Part shown: one piece after another, positions 26,728-36,057 of the stretch
Layout of the letters: every line of letters begins with the position of its first letter
Numbering within the stretch: position 1 is the stretch's first letter
DNA from: Pseudomonas floridensis
GTDB lineage: Bacteria; Pseudomonadota; Gammaproteobacteria; Pseudomonadales; Pseudomonadaceae
Length of the DNA: 43,133 nt
Assembly (NCBI RefSeq): GCF_002087235.1
Contig: NZ_MUIO01000001.1
Location: 1-43,133 of the forward strand
Direction of reading: 5' to 3'
The notes under the pieces: generated by a model
The model's input: only the letters and a program-made list of their open reading frames with translations
The model's database searches: none
What the model was told of the DNA's origin: nothing
Position numbers and translations under genes: made by a program

Positions 26728-27615
26728 ATGAAACGAGAATTGCCCCCGCTCAACGCCCTGCGCGCCTTCGAGGCTGCAGGACGGCTGGGCAGTTTCAAGG
26801 AAGCCGCCACTGAACTCCATGTCACGTCCGGGGCGATCAGTCAAAGCGTGCGATTACTCGAGGACTGGCTCGGCGCTGCCCTGTTCGAACGGCACAACCG
26901 GCGGGTGCTGCTGACAGCGGCAGCCAGGGCGTACCTGACTGACATCAGCCCGTTGCTGGAACAGATTGCGCTGGCGACGACGCGCTTCGGTTTACCCGAT
27001 CCGGCGCCGCGTACGCTGCTGGTCAACGCGCTGGCCACGTTCACGCTGCGCTGGCTTGTGCCCAGGCTCGAGGCGTTTCGCGCCAGCTATCCCGGCATCG
27101 ACGTGCAGGTGCACACGTCCAACAAGCCGGTGGAAAGTCTGAAAGAGCCCTACGACATCATCATTCGCGGCGGGCCCGACACGCTCTATGGTTATTCGAC
27201 CCGAGCCTTTCTCAGTGAAGACCGGTTACCAGTGTGCAGCCCGGCGCTGCTGCAACGGCTGCCGCTGCATGTTCCTGAAGACCTGAGGCACCACACGCTG
27301 CTGCACACCTCAAGCCTTCCCAGGCTATGGCCGGACTGGCAGGCCAGTGCCGGTATACCTGACATGCAGCCGGCCGCGGGCGTGGTGTTCGATCATTTCT
27401 ACCTGACGTTGCAGGCCGCCATCGACGGCCTGGGCATCGCCATGGGGCCGAGCGCGCTGGTCGCCGCCGATTTGCAGAGCGGACGGCTGGTGACGCCCTT
27501 CACCGAGCCCCGGATCAAGTCGCGCAGCTATTGCGCCTATGTCCCGACCGAGAGGCTTACCGATGAGACAGTGCAACTGTTCTGTGCGTGGCTCGAAGGG
27601 CAGGGCGGCAGTTGA
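26728..27615 (+). CDS. LysR-family transcriptional regulator (GcvA-like)
   Basis: A 295-residue LysR-type regulator. N-terminal LPPLNALRAFEAAGRLGSFK, AATELHVTSGAISQSVRLLE and LFERHNRRVLLTAA are the winged helix-turn-helix; the rest is the periplasmic-binding-protein-like ligand domain (LLVNALATFTLRWLVPRLEA). The sequence style is that of the GcvA/AmpR branch. ATG 26728 is preferred over TTG 26722, since MKRELPPLNALRAFE matches the branch N-terminus; no good ribosome site is visible. Divergent from the DMT transporter gene, which it probably controls. Ligand unknown. Confidence 0.9.
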   Translation: MKRELPPLNALRAFEAAGRLGSFKEAATELHVTSGAISQSVRLLEDWLGAALFERHNRRVLLTAAARAYLTDISPLLEQIALATTRFGLPDPAPRTLLVNALATFTLRWLVPRLEAFRASYPGIDVQVHTSNKPVESLKEPYDIIIRGGPDTLYGYSTRAFLSEDRLPVCSPALLQRLPLHVPEDLRHHTLLHTSSLPRLWPDWQASAGIPDMQPAAGVVFDHFYLTLQAAIDGLGIAMGPSALVAADLQSGRLVTPFTEPRIKSRSYCAYVPTERLTDETVQLFCAWLEGQGGS

Positions 27616-27625
27616 AAGCCTGTGA

Positions 27626-27661
27626 TCGGCCCGGCATTGACGTCGATCAGCGCCGGGCCGA
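27626..27661. terminator. Bidirectional terminator hairpin
   Basis: TCGGCCCGGC (27626-27635) and GCCGGGCCGA (27652-27661) form a perfect 10-bp GC-rich stem with a 16-base loop. It lies between the stops of the convergent lysR and methyltransferase genes, the expected place for a shared terminator. T-runs are weak. Confidence 0.55.
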
Positions 27662-27668
27662 CCGGCGC

Positions 27669-28715
27669 TCACTTGCGGGCCTCCAGAATCAGATTGAAGG
27701 GCGTCTCCGTGGCCCGACGAAAATGACTGAAGCCTGCCTCTTCAAACACCTTGCGCAGCCTTGCCTCGCCAGCTTGCGCGCCCAGTCCCAGACCGACTTC
27801 CTGGGACAACGAGTTCGGTGTGCAGATAAACGTCGAAGCGGCATAGAACAATCGGCCGACCGAGGTCATGTTCTCGTCGAGCGAGTCATTGGCGTAAGGC
27901 TCCACGAGCAGCACCGTGCCGTCGTCGTCCAAGGATTCCAGGGCATGTTGCGCTGCGCCCACCGGGTCGCCCATGTCGTGCAGGCAGTCGAAGTAACAGA
28001 TCAGGTCGTAACCGTCGCCGGGAAAGTCCTTGGCGGTGCCTTCGGCGAAGCTGACACGCGCGCCGACGCCGCTTGCTTCGGCGCGCTGTTTTGCGGTGGC
28101 AATGGACGGCGCGTGGTAATCGAAACCGGTAAAGTTTGATGCTGGAAACGCCTGGGCCATGACCAGGGTGGACGCCCCGTGCCCACAGCCGATGTCAGCC
28201 ACACGGGCACCCGCGTTGAGCTTGTCCACCACGCCTTGCAGCGCCGGCAGCCATTGCGACACCAGATAGGTTCTGTAGCCGGGTCGGAAGAAGCGCTCGG
28301 TTCCGCTGAACATGCACGGGTGATGCTCGCCCCAGGGCAGCGCGCCATCACCGCGCATGGCGGCTACCAGTTTGTCCTTGTCGTGAAACATCGACGCCAC
28401 CACCATTGCGCCACCTGCCGCGTACACCGGCGAGTCCTCGATGGCCAGCACCAGGGCCTGCTCTTCGGGTAGCACGAACTGTCCGTCGCGATGCTCGATA
28501 TACCCCGACGCGACATGAGCACTGAGCCATTCCTGAACCAGTCGCGGATTGCATTGAACCCTGTCGGCCAGTTCCTGCGCAGTGACCGGTCGACTGTCCG
28601 CCATGGCTTTGTAAAAGCCCAGCTCATCGCCGAGTACCAGATTGGCCATCATGGCGGCGGCACCCATGTCGGACACCAGCTTGCCCATGACTTCGTGAAG
28701 TTTTACCTCGTTCAT
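27669..28715 (-). CDS. Class I SAM-dependent methyltransferase with N-terminal winged helix
   Basis: A 348-residue methyltransferase of the type with an N-terminal winged-helix/dimerisation domain (MANLVLGDELGFYKAMADSR, VTAQELADRV) followed by a Rossmann SAM domain. The SAM motif is ARVADIGCGHGASTLVMAQA, with DYHAPSIATAKQRAE and CYFDCLHDMGDPVGAA as motifs II and IV. The architecture recalls small-molecule O-methyltransferases and relatives. Single gene, convergent with lysR, with about 380 bases to the divergent tspO. Substrate unknown. Confidence 0.88.
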   Translation of the reverse strand: MNEVKLHEVMGKLVSDMGAAAMMANLVLGDELGFYKAMADSRPVTAQELADRVQCNPRLVQEWLSAHVASGYIEHRDGQFVLPEEQALVLAIEDSPVYAAGGAMVVASMFHDKDKLVAAMRGDGALPWGEHHPCMFSGTERFFRPGYRTYLVSQWLPALQGVVDKLNAGARVADIGCGHGASTLVMAQAFPASNFTGFDYHAPSIATAKQRAEASGVGARVSFAEGTAKDFPGDGYDLICYFDCLHDMGDPVGAAQHALESLDDDGTVLLVEPYANDSLDENMTSVGRLFYAASTFICTPNSLSQEVGLGLGAQAGEARLRKVFEEAGFSHFRRATETPFNLILEARK

Positions 28716-29096
28716 GACCTACCCTCCTGCGAGAGGGCCACCGTCGGCACGGGTACGAATGACCTGATTACTGTTGGCGGTGGTCGAGTGAGTGACAGTG
28801 CGGGTCGTGGCTTCCCGTCTTCTTCGACAACGCGGCCGAATGCGCGAAGCACGCCCGTCCATTGCCCCACAGCTAGCCGCCGCGGGGCAGTTTATTCTAG
28901 CCCTGCGGCCGTGTGCGATTGACGCATCGCGACGTGCGGCGAACTCAGGTGTTGGAATTGCGCTGACGCATTGAATTTATAAACGGACGATCGGGTCAGT
29001 GAAGAACGGCTGGCGTTTTATTGCGGATGCCCTCGTATCGCTATGCGGGGCATCAACGTATAGCACCAGATGACTGATCTCTCTCAAGGACAGACG
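28716..29096. other. Divergent intergenic region, no gene seen
   Basis: About 380 bases between the starts of the methyltransferase and TspO genes. It must contain both promoters. I see no convincing small gene or structured RNA; short open frames here have no ribosome site and no family resemblance. Confidence 0.4.
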
Positions 29097-29537
29097 ATGA
29101 CCTTTTTCATTTTTCTTCTCGCCTGCGCGGCTGCGGCAAGCACCGGCATTATATTCAAGCCGGGCCAATGGTACGAAAAGCTGGTCAAACCAAGCTTCAC
29201 CCCGCCGAACTGGTTGTTCCCGGTGGCGTGGACGGTTATCTATCTGTTGCTCGCGTGGGCGGGCTACCGCCTGAGCCTGATACCCGGCAGCCAGCCGGTG
29301 CTCGCGTTGTGGGCCGCGCAGATCGCGCTGAACACGTTGTGGACGCCGGTGTTCTTCGGCGCCCACAAGCTGCTTGCCGGCATGGTGATCATCGCGATGT
29401 TGTGGATCGTCGTGGCGGCCATGCTCATCATGGCGTTGCGCCTGGATGTGCTGACCGGACTGATGCTGTTTCCGTATCTTCTCTGGTTGTGCGTTGCAGC
29501 CGCGTTGAACTTCTCGATCCTGCGTAACGACCGTTAA
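29097..29537 (+). CDS. tspO: TspO/MBR-family membrane protein
   Basis: A 146-residue membrane protein of the TspO (tryptophan-rich sensory protein/peripheral benzodiazepine receptor) family, which binds porphyrins and related ligands and is linked to stress and light responses. Five hydrophobic helices and the family stretches WYEKLVKPSFTPPNWLFPVA, WTVIYLLLAWAGYRL, LNTLWTPVFFGAHK and PYLLWLCVAAALN are clear. Start set at ATG 29097 with AAGGA 6 bases upstream; the ATG/GTG-type starts further up have no site. Convergent with the outer-membrane factor gene. Confidence 0.93.
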   Translation: MTFFIFLLACAAAASTGIIFKPGQWYEKLVKPSFTPPNWLFPVAWTVIYLLLAWAGYRLSLIPGSQPVLALWAAQIALNTLWTPVFFGAHKLLAGMVIIAMLWIVVAAMLIMALRLDVLTGLMLFPYLLWLCVAAALNFSILRNDR

Positions 29538-29557
29538 CCGGTTGAGACACAGGCCAG

Positions 29558-29585
29558 AACGTGATGCCGGGTCTGGCGTCACGTT
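29558..29585. terminator. Terminator-like hairpin between convergent genes
   Basis: AACGTGATGCC and GGCGTCACGTT form an 11-bp stem (one T-G wobble) around a 6-base loop. It sits 20 bases after the tspO stop and 23 bases beyond the end of the outer-membrane factor gene, so it can serve both. No strong T-run. Confidence 0.5.
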
Positions 29586-29608
29586 TCGAAACTCCATGCG
29601 CAAGCAAC

Positions 29609-31066
29609 CTATCGGTCAGCCACCTTGACGTCCGATGACTGCCAGCCGCCGCCCAGCGCCTTGAAGGCCGCGACTGCGGCGCGCGAGGCTTCAGTTTGGG
29701 CCTGGGCCCGTGCATCAGACGTCTGAAGCACAGTTTCGTCGGCGCGCAGCACGTCGATCAGGCTGACAGCGCCATTCTGGTAGCCCGCGAAGGACGACTG
29801 TCGTGCGGTGGTCAGAGCCGTTTCGCCCCTACTCAGGATCGCGGTTTGCGTTGTGCGGTTGGTCAGCGCAGAGAGGGCGTTTTCGACATCTTCGGTGGCA
29901 CGCAGCACGGATTGGCGATAAGCGGCGAGGGCTTCGGCTTCGGCACCTCTGGCCTGATTGATCTGCGCGTTGACGCGACCGAAATCAAACAGTCTCCAGC
30001 GCAGTCCCAGTACACCTGACGACTGACTCGCGCCGTTACTGAACAAGTTGCCGCTCGACACCGCCGTGGCGCTGCCCAGCAACGCACTCAATGAAACCTT
30101 CGGGTAATACTCGCTGACCGCCACGCCAATCCGGGCGCTGGAGGCGGCGAGACGACGTTCGGCAACGATCAGGTCTGGTCGCCGGCGAAGCAGGTCGGCT
30201 GGCGTGCCGGTGGCCGTGAGCGGTGGCGGCAGGGGGATAGCCCGGGAGTGGGCCAGCACCGTCCGATTGCTGCCGGGTGGAGCACCGAGCATGACATCGA
30301 GCGCGTTCATGGCTGCATCGAGACCTGACTGAAGCACCGGCACCGTGGCCTGCACTTGCGCGAGCTCGCCCTCTGTCTGACGCAATTCGTATTCGGGCGA
30401 CAGGCCCCTGTCGTAGAGCATGCGCACCTTTGCCAGCAGGTCCTGCCGGGTAGCGACCTGTTTCTGCGCGATGTCCAGCCGCGTCTGCAACCCTCGAAGG
30501 GTGATGTAGAGGTCTGCGGTCTGCGCTGCCACCGCTAAACGGGTGGCTGCCACGCCGGCGTCTGACGCCTGATACTCGGCCAGAGCCGCTTCCCGTCCAC
30601 GCCGCAGCCCGCCGAACACATCCAGTTCCCAGGCGGCATTGAGGTTGGCTTCGTAACCGTTGCCATAACGGTCAAATCCCGGCGTTGCATTCAGCACCTG
30701 GCCGAGTGGCGTTTCTACGGACTGATAGGCCCGGGCCGCCTGCCCGTTGAGGTTGCCAGAAGGCAACAAAGCGGCGGTCGCGGTATTCAGCCCGGCACGC
30801 GCCTGGGCCAACTGAGCGCTGGCCTGGGCGAGACTGAGGTTCTGTGCAAGTGCACGGCAGACGAGGTCATTCAGCACGGGATCGTCGAAACGCTTCCACC
30901 AGTCAGCATTCAAGGCGGCAGCCCCTGTAGAATCCGGATTCGCGTCAGGTCGGGCCACATAACGGTCCGCCAATGGAGCATCTGGCCGGTGGTAATCCGG
31001 ACCTACGGCGCAGCCCGCCATCAGGCTGGCACTCACAACCAGTGCGTACGTATAGAGCGGGCGCAT
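29609..31066 (-). CDS. RND efflux outer-membrane factor lipoprotein (NodT/OprM family)
   Basis: A 485-residue TolC-like outer-membrane channel subunit. The N-terminus ends in the lipobox L-M-A-G-C (Cys about 19), followed by AVGPDYHRPDAPL, the family's usual mature start. Two repeats of long helices are visible (VCRALAQNLSLAQASAQLAQ; SVLRATEDVENALSAL), as is LLRRRPDLIVAERRLAASSA. It pairs with the pump and fusion protein encoded on the other side of tetR. Its promoter (TTGACA at 31121-31126 and TAATAT at 31099-31104, minus strand, 16-base spacing) has a TetR operator between the -35 and -10. Confidence 0.93.
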   Translation of the reverse strand: MRPLYTYALVVSASLMAGCAVGPDYHRPDAPLADRYVARPDANPDSTGAAALNADWWKRFDDPVLNDLVCRALAQNLSLAQASAQLAQARAGLNTATAALLPSGNLNGQAARAYQSVETPLGQVLNATPGFDRYGNGYEANLNAAWELDVFGGLRRGREAALAEYQASDAGVAATRLAVAAQTADLYITLRGLQTRLDIAQKQVATRQDLLAKVRMLYDRGLSPEYELRQTEGELAQVQATVPVLQSGLDAAMNALDVMLGAPPGSNRTVLAHSRAIPLPPPLTATGTPADLLRRRPDLIVAERRLAASSARIGVAVSEYYPKVSLSALLGSATAVSSGNLFSNGASQSSGVLGLRWRLFDFGRVNAQINQARGAEAEALAAYRQSVLRATEDVENALSALTNRTTQTAILSRGETALTTARQSSFAGYQNGAVSLIDVLRADETVLQTSDARAQAQTEASRAAVAAFKALGGGWQSSDVKVADR

Positions 31067-31092
31067 TGAAATTCCTTGATTCGATCAAGTTT

Positions 31093-31116
31093 GTGACTAT
31101 ATTACGATTTGGTCAC
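31093..31116. promoter_or_regulatory. TetR operator 1, overlapping the outer-membrane-factor promoter
   Basis: GTGACTAT-N6-ATTTGGTCAC, an imperfect palindrome with GTGAC/GTCAC ends. An identical-format copy occurs at 31774-31797. This copy covers the spacer and -10 of the minus-strand promoter and lies about 40 bases before the tetR start, so binding would block both directions. Confidence 0.8.
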
Positions 31117-31154
31117 TTGTTGTCAATCAAGGCTTGCGGAGCTAAGCTGAAAAC

Positions 31155-31769
31155 ATGACAAAACATATCGATACGAGCCCATCGCGCGGGCCCTCCGACC
31201 ACAGTGTTCGCGATCAGGTCGTGGAAGCGGCCACCGAGCACTTCGGCCATTACGGTTTCGAGAAAACCACGGTGTCCGACCTTGCCAAGGCCATCGGTTT
31301 TTCCAAGGCCTACATCTACAAATTCTTCGATTCCAAACAGGCCATTGGCGAGGTGATCTGTTCCAACCGACTGGCCATGATCATGACCATCGTCAACGCG
31401 GCACTCACGGACGCGCCGACAGCGTCGGAGAAGCTGCGACGCCTGTTTCGCGCGGTCGTGGAGGCAGGCAGCGATCTGTTTTTTCATGACCGCAAGCTGC
31501 ATGACATAGCTGCCGTGGCGACGCGAGACAAATGGCCGTCGGCTATTGCGCACGACGCCCGTCTGCGCGAGCTGATCCAGCAGATCGTTCTCGAAGGACG
31601 TGAGTCCGGCGAGTTCGAGCGCAAGACACCCCTGGACGAAACCGTCCAGGCCATTCATCTGGTCATGCGTCCCTACATCAGTCCGGTGCAGTTGCAGTAC
31701 AACCTCGACATCGTTCCTACGGCCCCCGTCCATCTGTCCGCATTGATCCTGAGAAGTCTTGCGCCATGA
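31155..31769 (+). CDS. TetR-family repressor of the RND efflux genes
   Basis: A 204-residue TetR-type regulator. The N-terminal helix-turn-helix is clear: VVEAATEHFGHYGFEKTTVS followed by DLAKAIGFSKAYIYKFFDSK. The C-terminal ligand domain is all-helical. It is divergent from the outer-membrane factor gene and followed by the MFP and pump genes. Both flanking intergenic regions carry the same 24-bp operator, so it most likely represses both transcription units and itself until an inducing compound binds. Confidence 0.93.
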   Translation: MTKHIDTSPSRGPSDHSVRDQVVEAATEHFGHYGFEKTTVSDLAKAIGFSKAYIYKFFDSKQAIGEVICSNRLAMIMTIVNAALTDAPTASEKLRRLFRAVVEAGSDLFFHDRKLHDIAAVATRDKWPSAIAHDARLRELIQQIVLEGRESGEFERKTPLDETVQAIHLVMRPYISPVQLQYNLDIVPTAPVHLSALILRSLAP

Positions 31770-31773
31770 GTTT

Positions 31774-31797
31774 GTGACTATTGACTAATTTGGTCAC
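31774..31797. promoter_or_regulatory. TetR operator 2, overlapping the MFP/pump promoter
   Basis: GTGACTAT-N6-ATTTGGTCAC, 18 of 24 bases identical to operator 1, with all six differences in the centre. It overlaps a candidate promoter with -35 TTGACT (31781-31786) and -10 GAGAAT (31804-31809), 17-base spacing, driving the MFP-pump-ketosynthase operon. Confidence 0.8.
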
Positions 31798-31843
31798 TAT
31801 ATAGAGAATCGGATTCCTGCTCACTTTTCAGGTTAGGGATCCC

Positions 31844-32950
31844 ATGCTCCGGCTCACACCTGCAACCCTTGCGGTTTGCGTACTGCCTTTGGTTTTGACC
31901 GCGTGCGGCGACTCGTCGAGCGTGCGCGATCCTCGCAATCAGCCTCCGCTGGTCAGAAGCGCTACGGTAGCGAGCGCTGATGACACGGCGCGCTCGTTCA
32001 CCGGCGTGGTGGTGGCGCGTGTCCAGAGCGATCTGGGGTTCCGCGTGTCCGGCAAGGTGCTGGAGCGGCTGGTCGATACCGGTCAGACCGTCAGGCGCGG
32101 CCAGCCATTGATGCGTCTGGACCCTGTAGACCTCGGTCTGCAGGCTCAGGCACAGCAGCAGGCGGTGGCGGCAGCCGTAGCCCGGGCCAGACAAACGGCG
32201 GATGACGAAGCGCGTAATCGCGATCTGGTGGCTGCCGGGGCGATTTCTGCGTCGGCTTATGACCGGATCAAATCCCTGGCCGATACGGCAAAGGCCGAAC
32301 TCAGCGCGGCGCAGGCCCAGGCCGCGGTGGCTCGCAACGCCACCGGGTATGCGGTGCTGCTGGCCGATGCCGACGGTGTGGTGATGGAAACCTTGGCAGA
32401 GCCCGGTCAGGTTGTCAGCGCAGGCCAGCCAGTTGTCCGTCTGGCCAGGGCCGGGCAGCGCGAGGCCATCGTTCATTTGCCCGAAACACTGCGCCCTGCC
32501 ATTGGCGCACCGGCCCGGGCCAGAATGTACGGCAGCGATGCTGACGCTATTGCAGCCAGGCTGCGGCTGCTCTCCGATTCCGCCGATCCGCTGACCCGGA
32601 CCTTCGAAGCCCGCTATGTGCTCGACGGTGCCAACGCCTTAGCACCGCTGGGTTCGACGATCACCCTGGACATCGATGACAGCAGACTTTCCCGAGGAAC
32701 ACTTGCGGTGCCCATCGGCGCCCTCCATGACTCAGGGCAAGGTCCAGGCGTATGGGTGATCGCGGGCACGCCCGCCAAAGTCGCTTGGCGCGGTGTGCAA
32801 TTGCTGGGTCTGAGCGACGATTCGGCCCGTGTCAGCGGCGGCGTGCAGCCTGGCGAACAGGTCGTGGCGCTCGGTGCGCATTTGCTGCACGACGGTGAAG
32901 AGGTGCTGGTGTTGCCGCCGCGTGGCGGTATTGCCGGAGCGCGACCATGA
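31844..32950 (+). CDS. RND efflux periplasmic adaptor (membrane fusion protein) lipoprotein
   Basis: A 368-residue membrane-fusion protein. The signal ends with lipobox L-T-A-C (about residue 24), anchoring it to the inner membrane. Split lipoyl halves are seen as SDLGFRVSGKVLERLVDTGQ and LLADADGVVMETLAEPGQVV, with a helical hairpin between (VAAAVARARQTADDEARNRD). It links the pump to the outer-membrane factor. Its TGA overlaps the ATG of the pump gene by four bases. Confidence 0.93.
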   Translation: MLRLTPATLAVCVLPLVLTACGDSSSVRDPRNQPPLVRSATVASADDTARSFTGVVVARVQSDLGFRVSGKVLERLVDTGQTVRRGQPLMRLDPVDLGLQAQAQQQAVAAAVARARQTADDEARNRDLVAAGAISASAYDRIKSLADTAKAELSAAQAQAAVARNATGYAVLLADADGVVMETLAEPGQVVSAGQPVVRLARAGQREAIVHLPETLRPAIGAPARARMYGSDADAIAARLRLLSDSADPLTRTFEARYVLDGANALAPLGSTITLDIDDSRLSRGTLAVPIGALHDSGQGPGVWVIAGTPAKVAWRGVQLLGLSDDSARVSGGVQPGEQVVALGAHLLHDGEEVLVLPPRGGIAGARP

Positions 32951-35900
32951 GCAGTGGACGTTTCAATCTGTCGGCACTGGCCGTTCGCGAGCGCTCCATC
33001 ACGCTGTTTCTGATTTTCCTGATCGGTGTGGCCGGCACGCTGTCGTTCTTCAAGCTCGGGCGTGCGGAAGACCCACCGTTCACGGTCAAGCAGATGACCA
33101 TCATTTCCGCATGGCCGGGGGCCACGGCGCAGGAGATGCAGGATCAGGTCGCCGAGCCGCTCGAAAAGCGCATGCAGGAGCTCAAATGGTATGACCGCAG
33201 CGAGACCTACACCCGGCCGGGACTCGCGTTCACCATGGTGTCACTGCTGGATAAAACGCCGCCTTCCCAAGTGCAGGAAGAGTTCTATCAAGCGCGAAAG
33301 AAGCTTGGCGATGCCGCGAAGACCCTGCCTGCAGGCGTCATCGGACCGATGATCAACGATGAGTTTTCGGACGTGACCTTTGCGCTGTTCGCGTTGAAAG
33401 CCAAGGGTGAACCTCAGCGTCTGCTGGTACGCGATGCCGAAGCGCTACGGCAGCGGCTGCTGCACGTACCGGGCGTGAAGAAGCTCAATATCGTCGGTGA
33501 ACAGACCGAGCGCATCTTCGTCTCGTTCTCTCACGAACGACTGGCGACGCTGGGTATCGCGCCGCAGGACATTTTCACCGCGCTCAACACCCAGAACGTG
33601 CTGACGCCTGCCGGGTCCATCGAGACCCACGGGCCTGAGGTCTTTCTGCGCCTGGATGGCGCGCTCGACACGCTCGAGAAGATTCGCAACACGCCGATTG
33701 TAGTGCAGTCCAGGACCCTCAAACTGTCGGATGTCGCGGTCGTGGAGCGTGGTTATGAAGATCCGGCGACGTTTCTGGTTCGCAATCAGGGCGAGCCCGC
33801 GTTGCTGCTCGGCGTCGTGATGCGTGATGGCTGGAACGGTCTTGACCTCGGCAAAGCGCTGGATGCCGAGACCGCCAGTATCAACGCAGGCATGCCGCTG
33901 GGCATGACCCTGTCCAAGGTCACAGACCAGGCGGTGAACATCGCCTCATCGGTCGATGAGTTCATGATCAAGTTCTTCGTCGCGCTGCTGGTGGTGATGC
34001 TGGTCTGCTTTCTCAGCATGGGCTGGCGCGTCGGTGTGGTCGTTGCCGCGGCAGTGCCGCTGACCCTGGCGATCGTGTTCGTGGTCATGGAAGCCACCGG
34101 CAAGAACTTCGACCGCATCACCCTGGGTTCGTTGATTCTGGCGCTGGGCCTGTTGGTGGATGACGCTATCATCGCCATCGAAATGATGGTGGTGAAAATG
34201 GAGGAGGGCTACGACCGCATCAAGGCGTCGGCCTACGCCTGGAGCCACACCGCCGCGCCCATGCTCGCCGGTACGCTGGTTACGGCGGTCGGTTTCATGC
34301 CCAACGGCTTTGCCCAGTCCACGGCGGGCGAGTACACCAGCAACATGTTCTGGATCGTCGGCATTGCGCTGATTGCTTCCTGGATCGTCGCCGTGGTTTT
34401 CACGCCGTATCTGGGCGTGAAGTTGCTGCCGGACATCAAGCCGGTCGAAGGCGGCCACGCCGCGATCTACGACACGCCGCACTACAACCGCTTTCGCCGG
34501 ACTCTGGCCCGCGTCATCGCCCGCAAATGGCTGGTGGCTGTCGTAGTGATCGCAACGTTTGTCGTGGCGGTGCTGGGGATGGGGTTGGTCAAGAAGCAGT
34601 TCTTCCCGACCTCCGATCGCCCGGAGGTGTTGATTGAAGTGCAGATGCCGTACGGCACTTCCATCGAGCAGACCAGTGCCACGACGGCCAGGGTCGAAGC
34701 CTGGCTGCAAAAGCAGGACGCCGCGAAGATCGTGACGGCTTACATCGGCCAGGGGTCGCCACGTTTCTATCTGGCCATGGCGCCCGAGTTGCCCGATCCG
34801 TCGTTCGCCAAAATCGTGGTGCTGACCGACAGCCAGGAAGCGCGTGAGGCGCTCAAACTCAGCCTCCGTGAAGCGGTTGCTCAAGGGCTGGCCCCCGAAG
34901 CGCGGGTGCGTGTGACACAGTTGGTGTTCGGGCCCTATTCGCCGTTCCCGGTGGCTTACCGCATTGCCGGGCCTGACCCTGACAAGCTGCGTGCGATCGC
35001 GCAGCACGTGCAGACCGTCATGCAAGACAGTCCGATGATGCGCACCGTCAACACGGACTGGGGCTCGCGCATGCCGACGCTGCATTTCTCGCCCGATCAG
35101 GACCGCTTGCAGGCGGTCGGCCTGACGTCCAGCGCCGTCGCCCAGCAATTGCAGTTCCTGCTGTCCGGGGTGGCCATCACGTCGGTGCGCGAAGACATTC
35201 GCTCAGTGGATGTGGTGGGCAGGGCCGCCGGTGATGTCCGTCTCGACCCGTCGAAGATCGCAGGCTTCACCCTGGTGGGCTCAGGCGGGCAGCGCGTTCC
35301 GCTCTCGCAGATCGGTGAAGTCGGCGTGCGCATGGAAGATCCGGTGCTGCGCCGTCGCGACCGCGTGCCGACCATCACCGTGCGTGGCGACATTGCCGAA
35401 CACCTGCAACCGCCCGACGTGTCGTCGAAGATCATCAAGGAATTGCAGCCGATCATCGACAACCTGCCCGCCGGTTACCGCATCGACCAGGCCGGTTCCA
35501 TCGAGGAATCGGCTAAAGCCACCGTGGCGTTGCTGCCGCTGTTCCCGATCATGATCGCGGTCACTTTGCTGATCATCATCCTGCAGGTGCGCTCGATGTC
35601 GGCAATGGTCATGGTGTTCATGACCGCGCCACTGGGGCTGATTGGCGTGGTGCCGACCCTGCTGCTGTTCAATCAGCCGTTTGGTATCAATGCTCTGGTG
35701 GGGCTGATCGCGCTGTCCGGCATTCTGATGCGCAACACCCTTATCCTGATCGGGCAGATCGATCAGAACGAAAAGGAAGGGCTGGACCCCTTCCATGCCG
35801 TGGTGGAAGCCACCGTGCAGCGAGCCCGTCCGGTGCTGCTCACGGCGCTGGCCGCCATTTTGGCCTTCATACCGCTCACCCATTCAGTGTTCTGGGGCAC

Positions 35901-36057
35901 GCTGGCCTACACCCTGATCGGTGGCACGCTGGGCGGCACGGTAATGACCCTGGTGTTTCTGCCGGCGATGTATTCCATCTGGTACAAAATCCGTCCCGAT
36001 CAAGGACCGCAGACTGCACCCCACGCTTCCACTGACTCGTCTACGAAGAGGACCTGA
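32947..36057 (+). CDS. RND multidrug efflux pump subunit (AcrB-type)
   Basis: A 1036-residue inner-membrane RND transporter, which exports substrates using proton motive force. Twelve helices and two large periplasmic loops are evident. The proton-relay aspartates are D405-D406 in GLLVDDAIIAIEMM. The helix-10 lysine of AcrB is replaced by Arg in SGILMRNTLILIGQID, as in a subset of the family. It is preceded by its adaptor gene (overlap 4 bases) and followed by a FabF-like gene (overlap 1 base). The substrate range cannot be read from sequence. Confidence 0.95.
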   Translation: MSSGRFNLSALAVRERSITLFLIFLIGVAGTLSFFKLGRAEDPPFTVKQMTIISAWPGATAQEMQDQVAEPLEKRMQELKWYDRSETYTRPGLAFTMVSLLDKTPPSQVQEEFYQARKKLGDAAKTLPAGVIGPMINDEFSDVTFALFALKAKGEPQRLLVRDAEALRQRLLHVPGVKKLNIVGEQTERIFVSFSHERLATLGIAPQDIFTALNTQNVLTPAGSIETHGPEVFLRLDGALDTLEKIRNTPIVVQSRTLKLSDVAVVERGYEDPATFLVRNQGEPALLLGVVMRDGWNGLDLGKALDAETASINAGMPLGMTLSKVTDQAVNIASSVDEFMIKFFVALLVVMLVCFLSMGWRVGVVVAAAVPLTLAIVFVVMEATGKNFDRITLGSLILALGLLVDDAIIAIEMMVVKMEEGYDRIKASAYAWSHTAAPMLAGTLVTAVGFMPNGFAQSTAGEYTSNMFWIVGIALIASWIVAVVFTPYLGVKLLPDIKPVEGGHAAIYDTPHYNRFRRTLARVIARKWLVAVVVIATFVVAVLGMGLVKKQFFPTSDRPEVLIEVQMPYGTSIEQTSATTARVEAWLQKQDAAKIVTAYIGQGSPRFYLAMAPELPDPSFAKIVVLTDSQEAREALKLSLREAVAQGLAPEARVRVTQLVFGPYSPFPVAYRIAGPDPDKLRAIAQHVQTVMQDSPMMRTVNTDWGSRMPTLHFSPDQDRLQAVGLTSSAVAQQLQFLLSGVAITSVREDIRSVDVVGRAAGDVRLDPSKIAGFTLVGSGGQRVPLSQIGEVGVRMEDPVLRRRDRVPTITVRGDIAEHLQPPDVSSKIIKELQPIIDNLPAGYRIDQAGSIEESAKATVALLPLFPIMIAVTLLIIILQVRSMSAMVMVFMTAPLGLIGVVPTLLLFNQPFGINALVGLIALSGILMRNTLILIGQIDQNEKEGLDPFHAVVEATVQRARPVLLTALAAILAFIPLTHSVFWGTLAYTLIGGTLGGTVMTLVFLPAMYSIWYKIRPDQGPQTAPHASTDSSTKRT

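Noticed and set aside
33946..35148. 400-codon minus-strand frame inside the RND pump gene
   Set aside because: Antisense of a clear RND protein; its translation is His/Arg/Gln-rich and matches no family.
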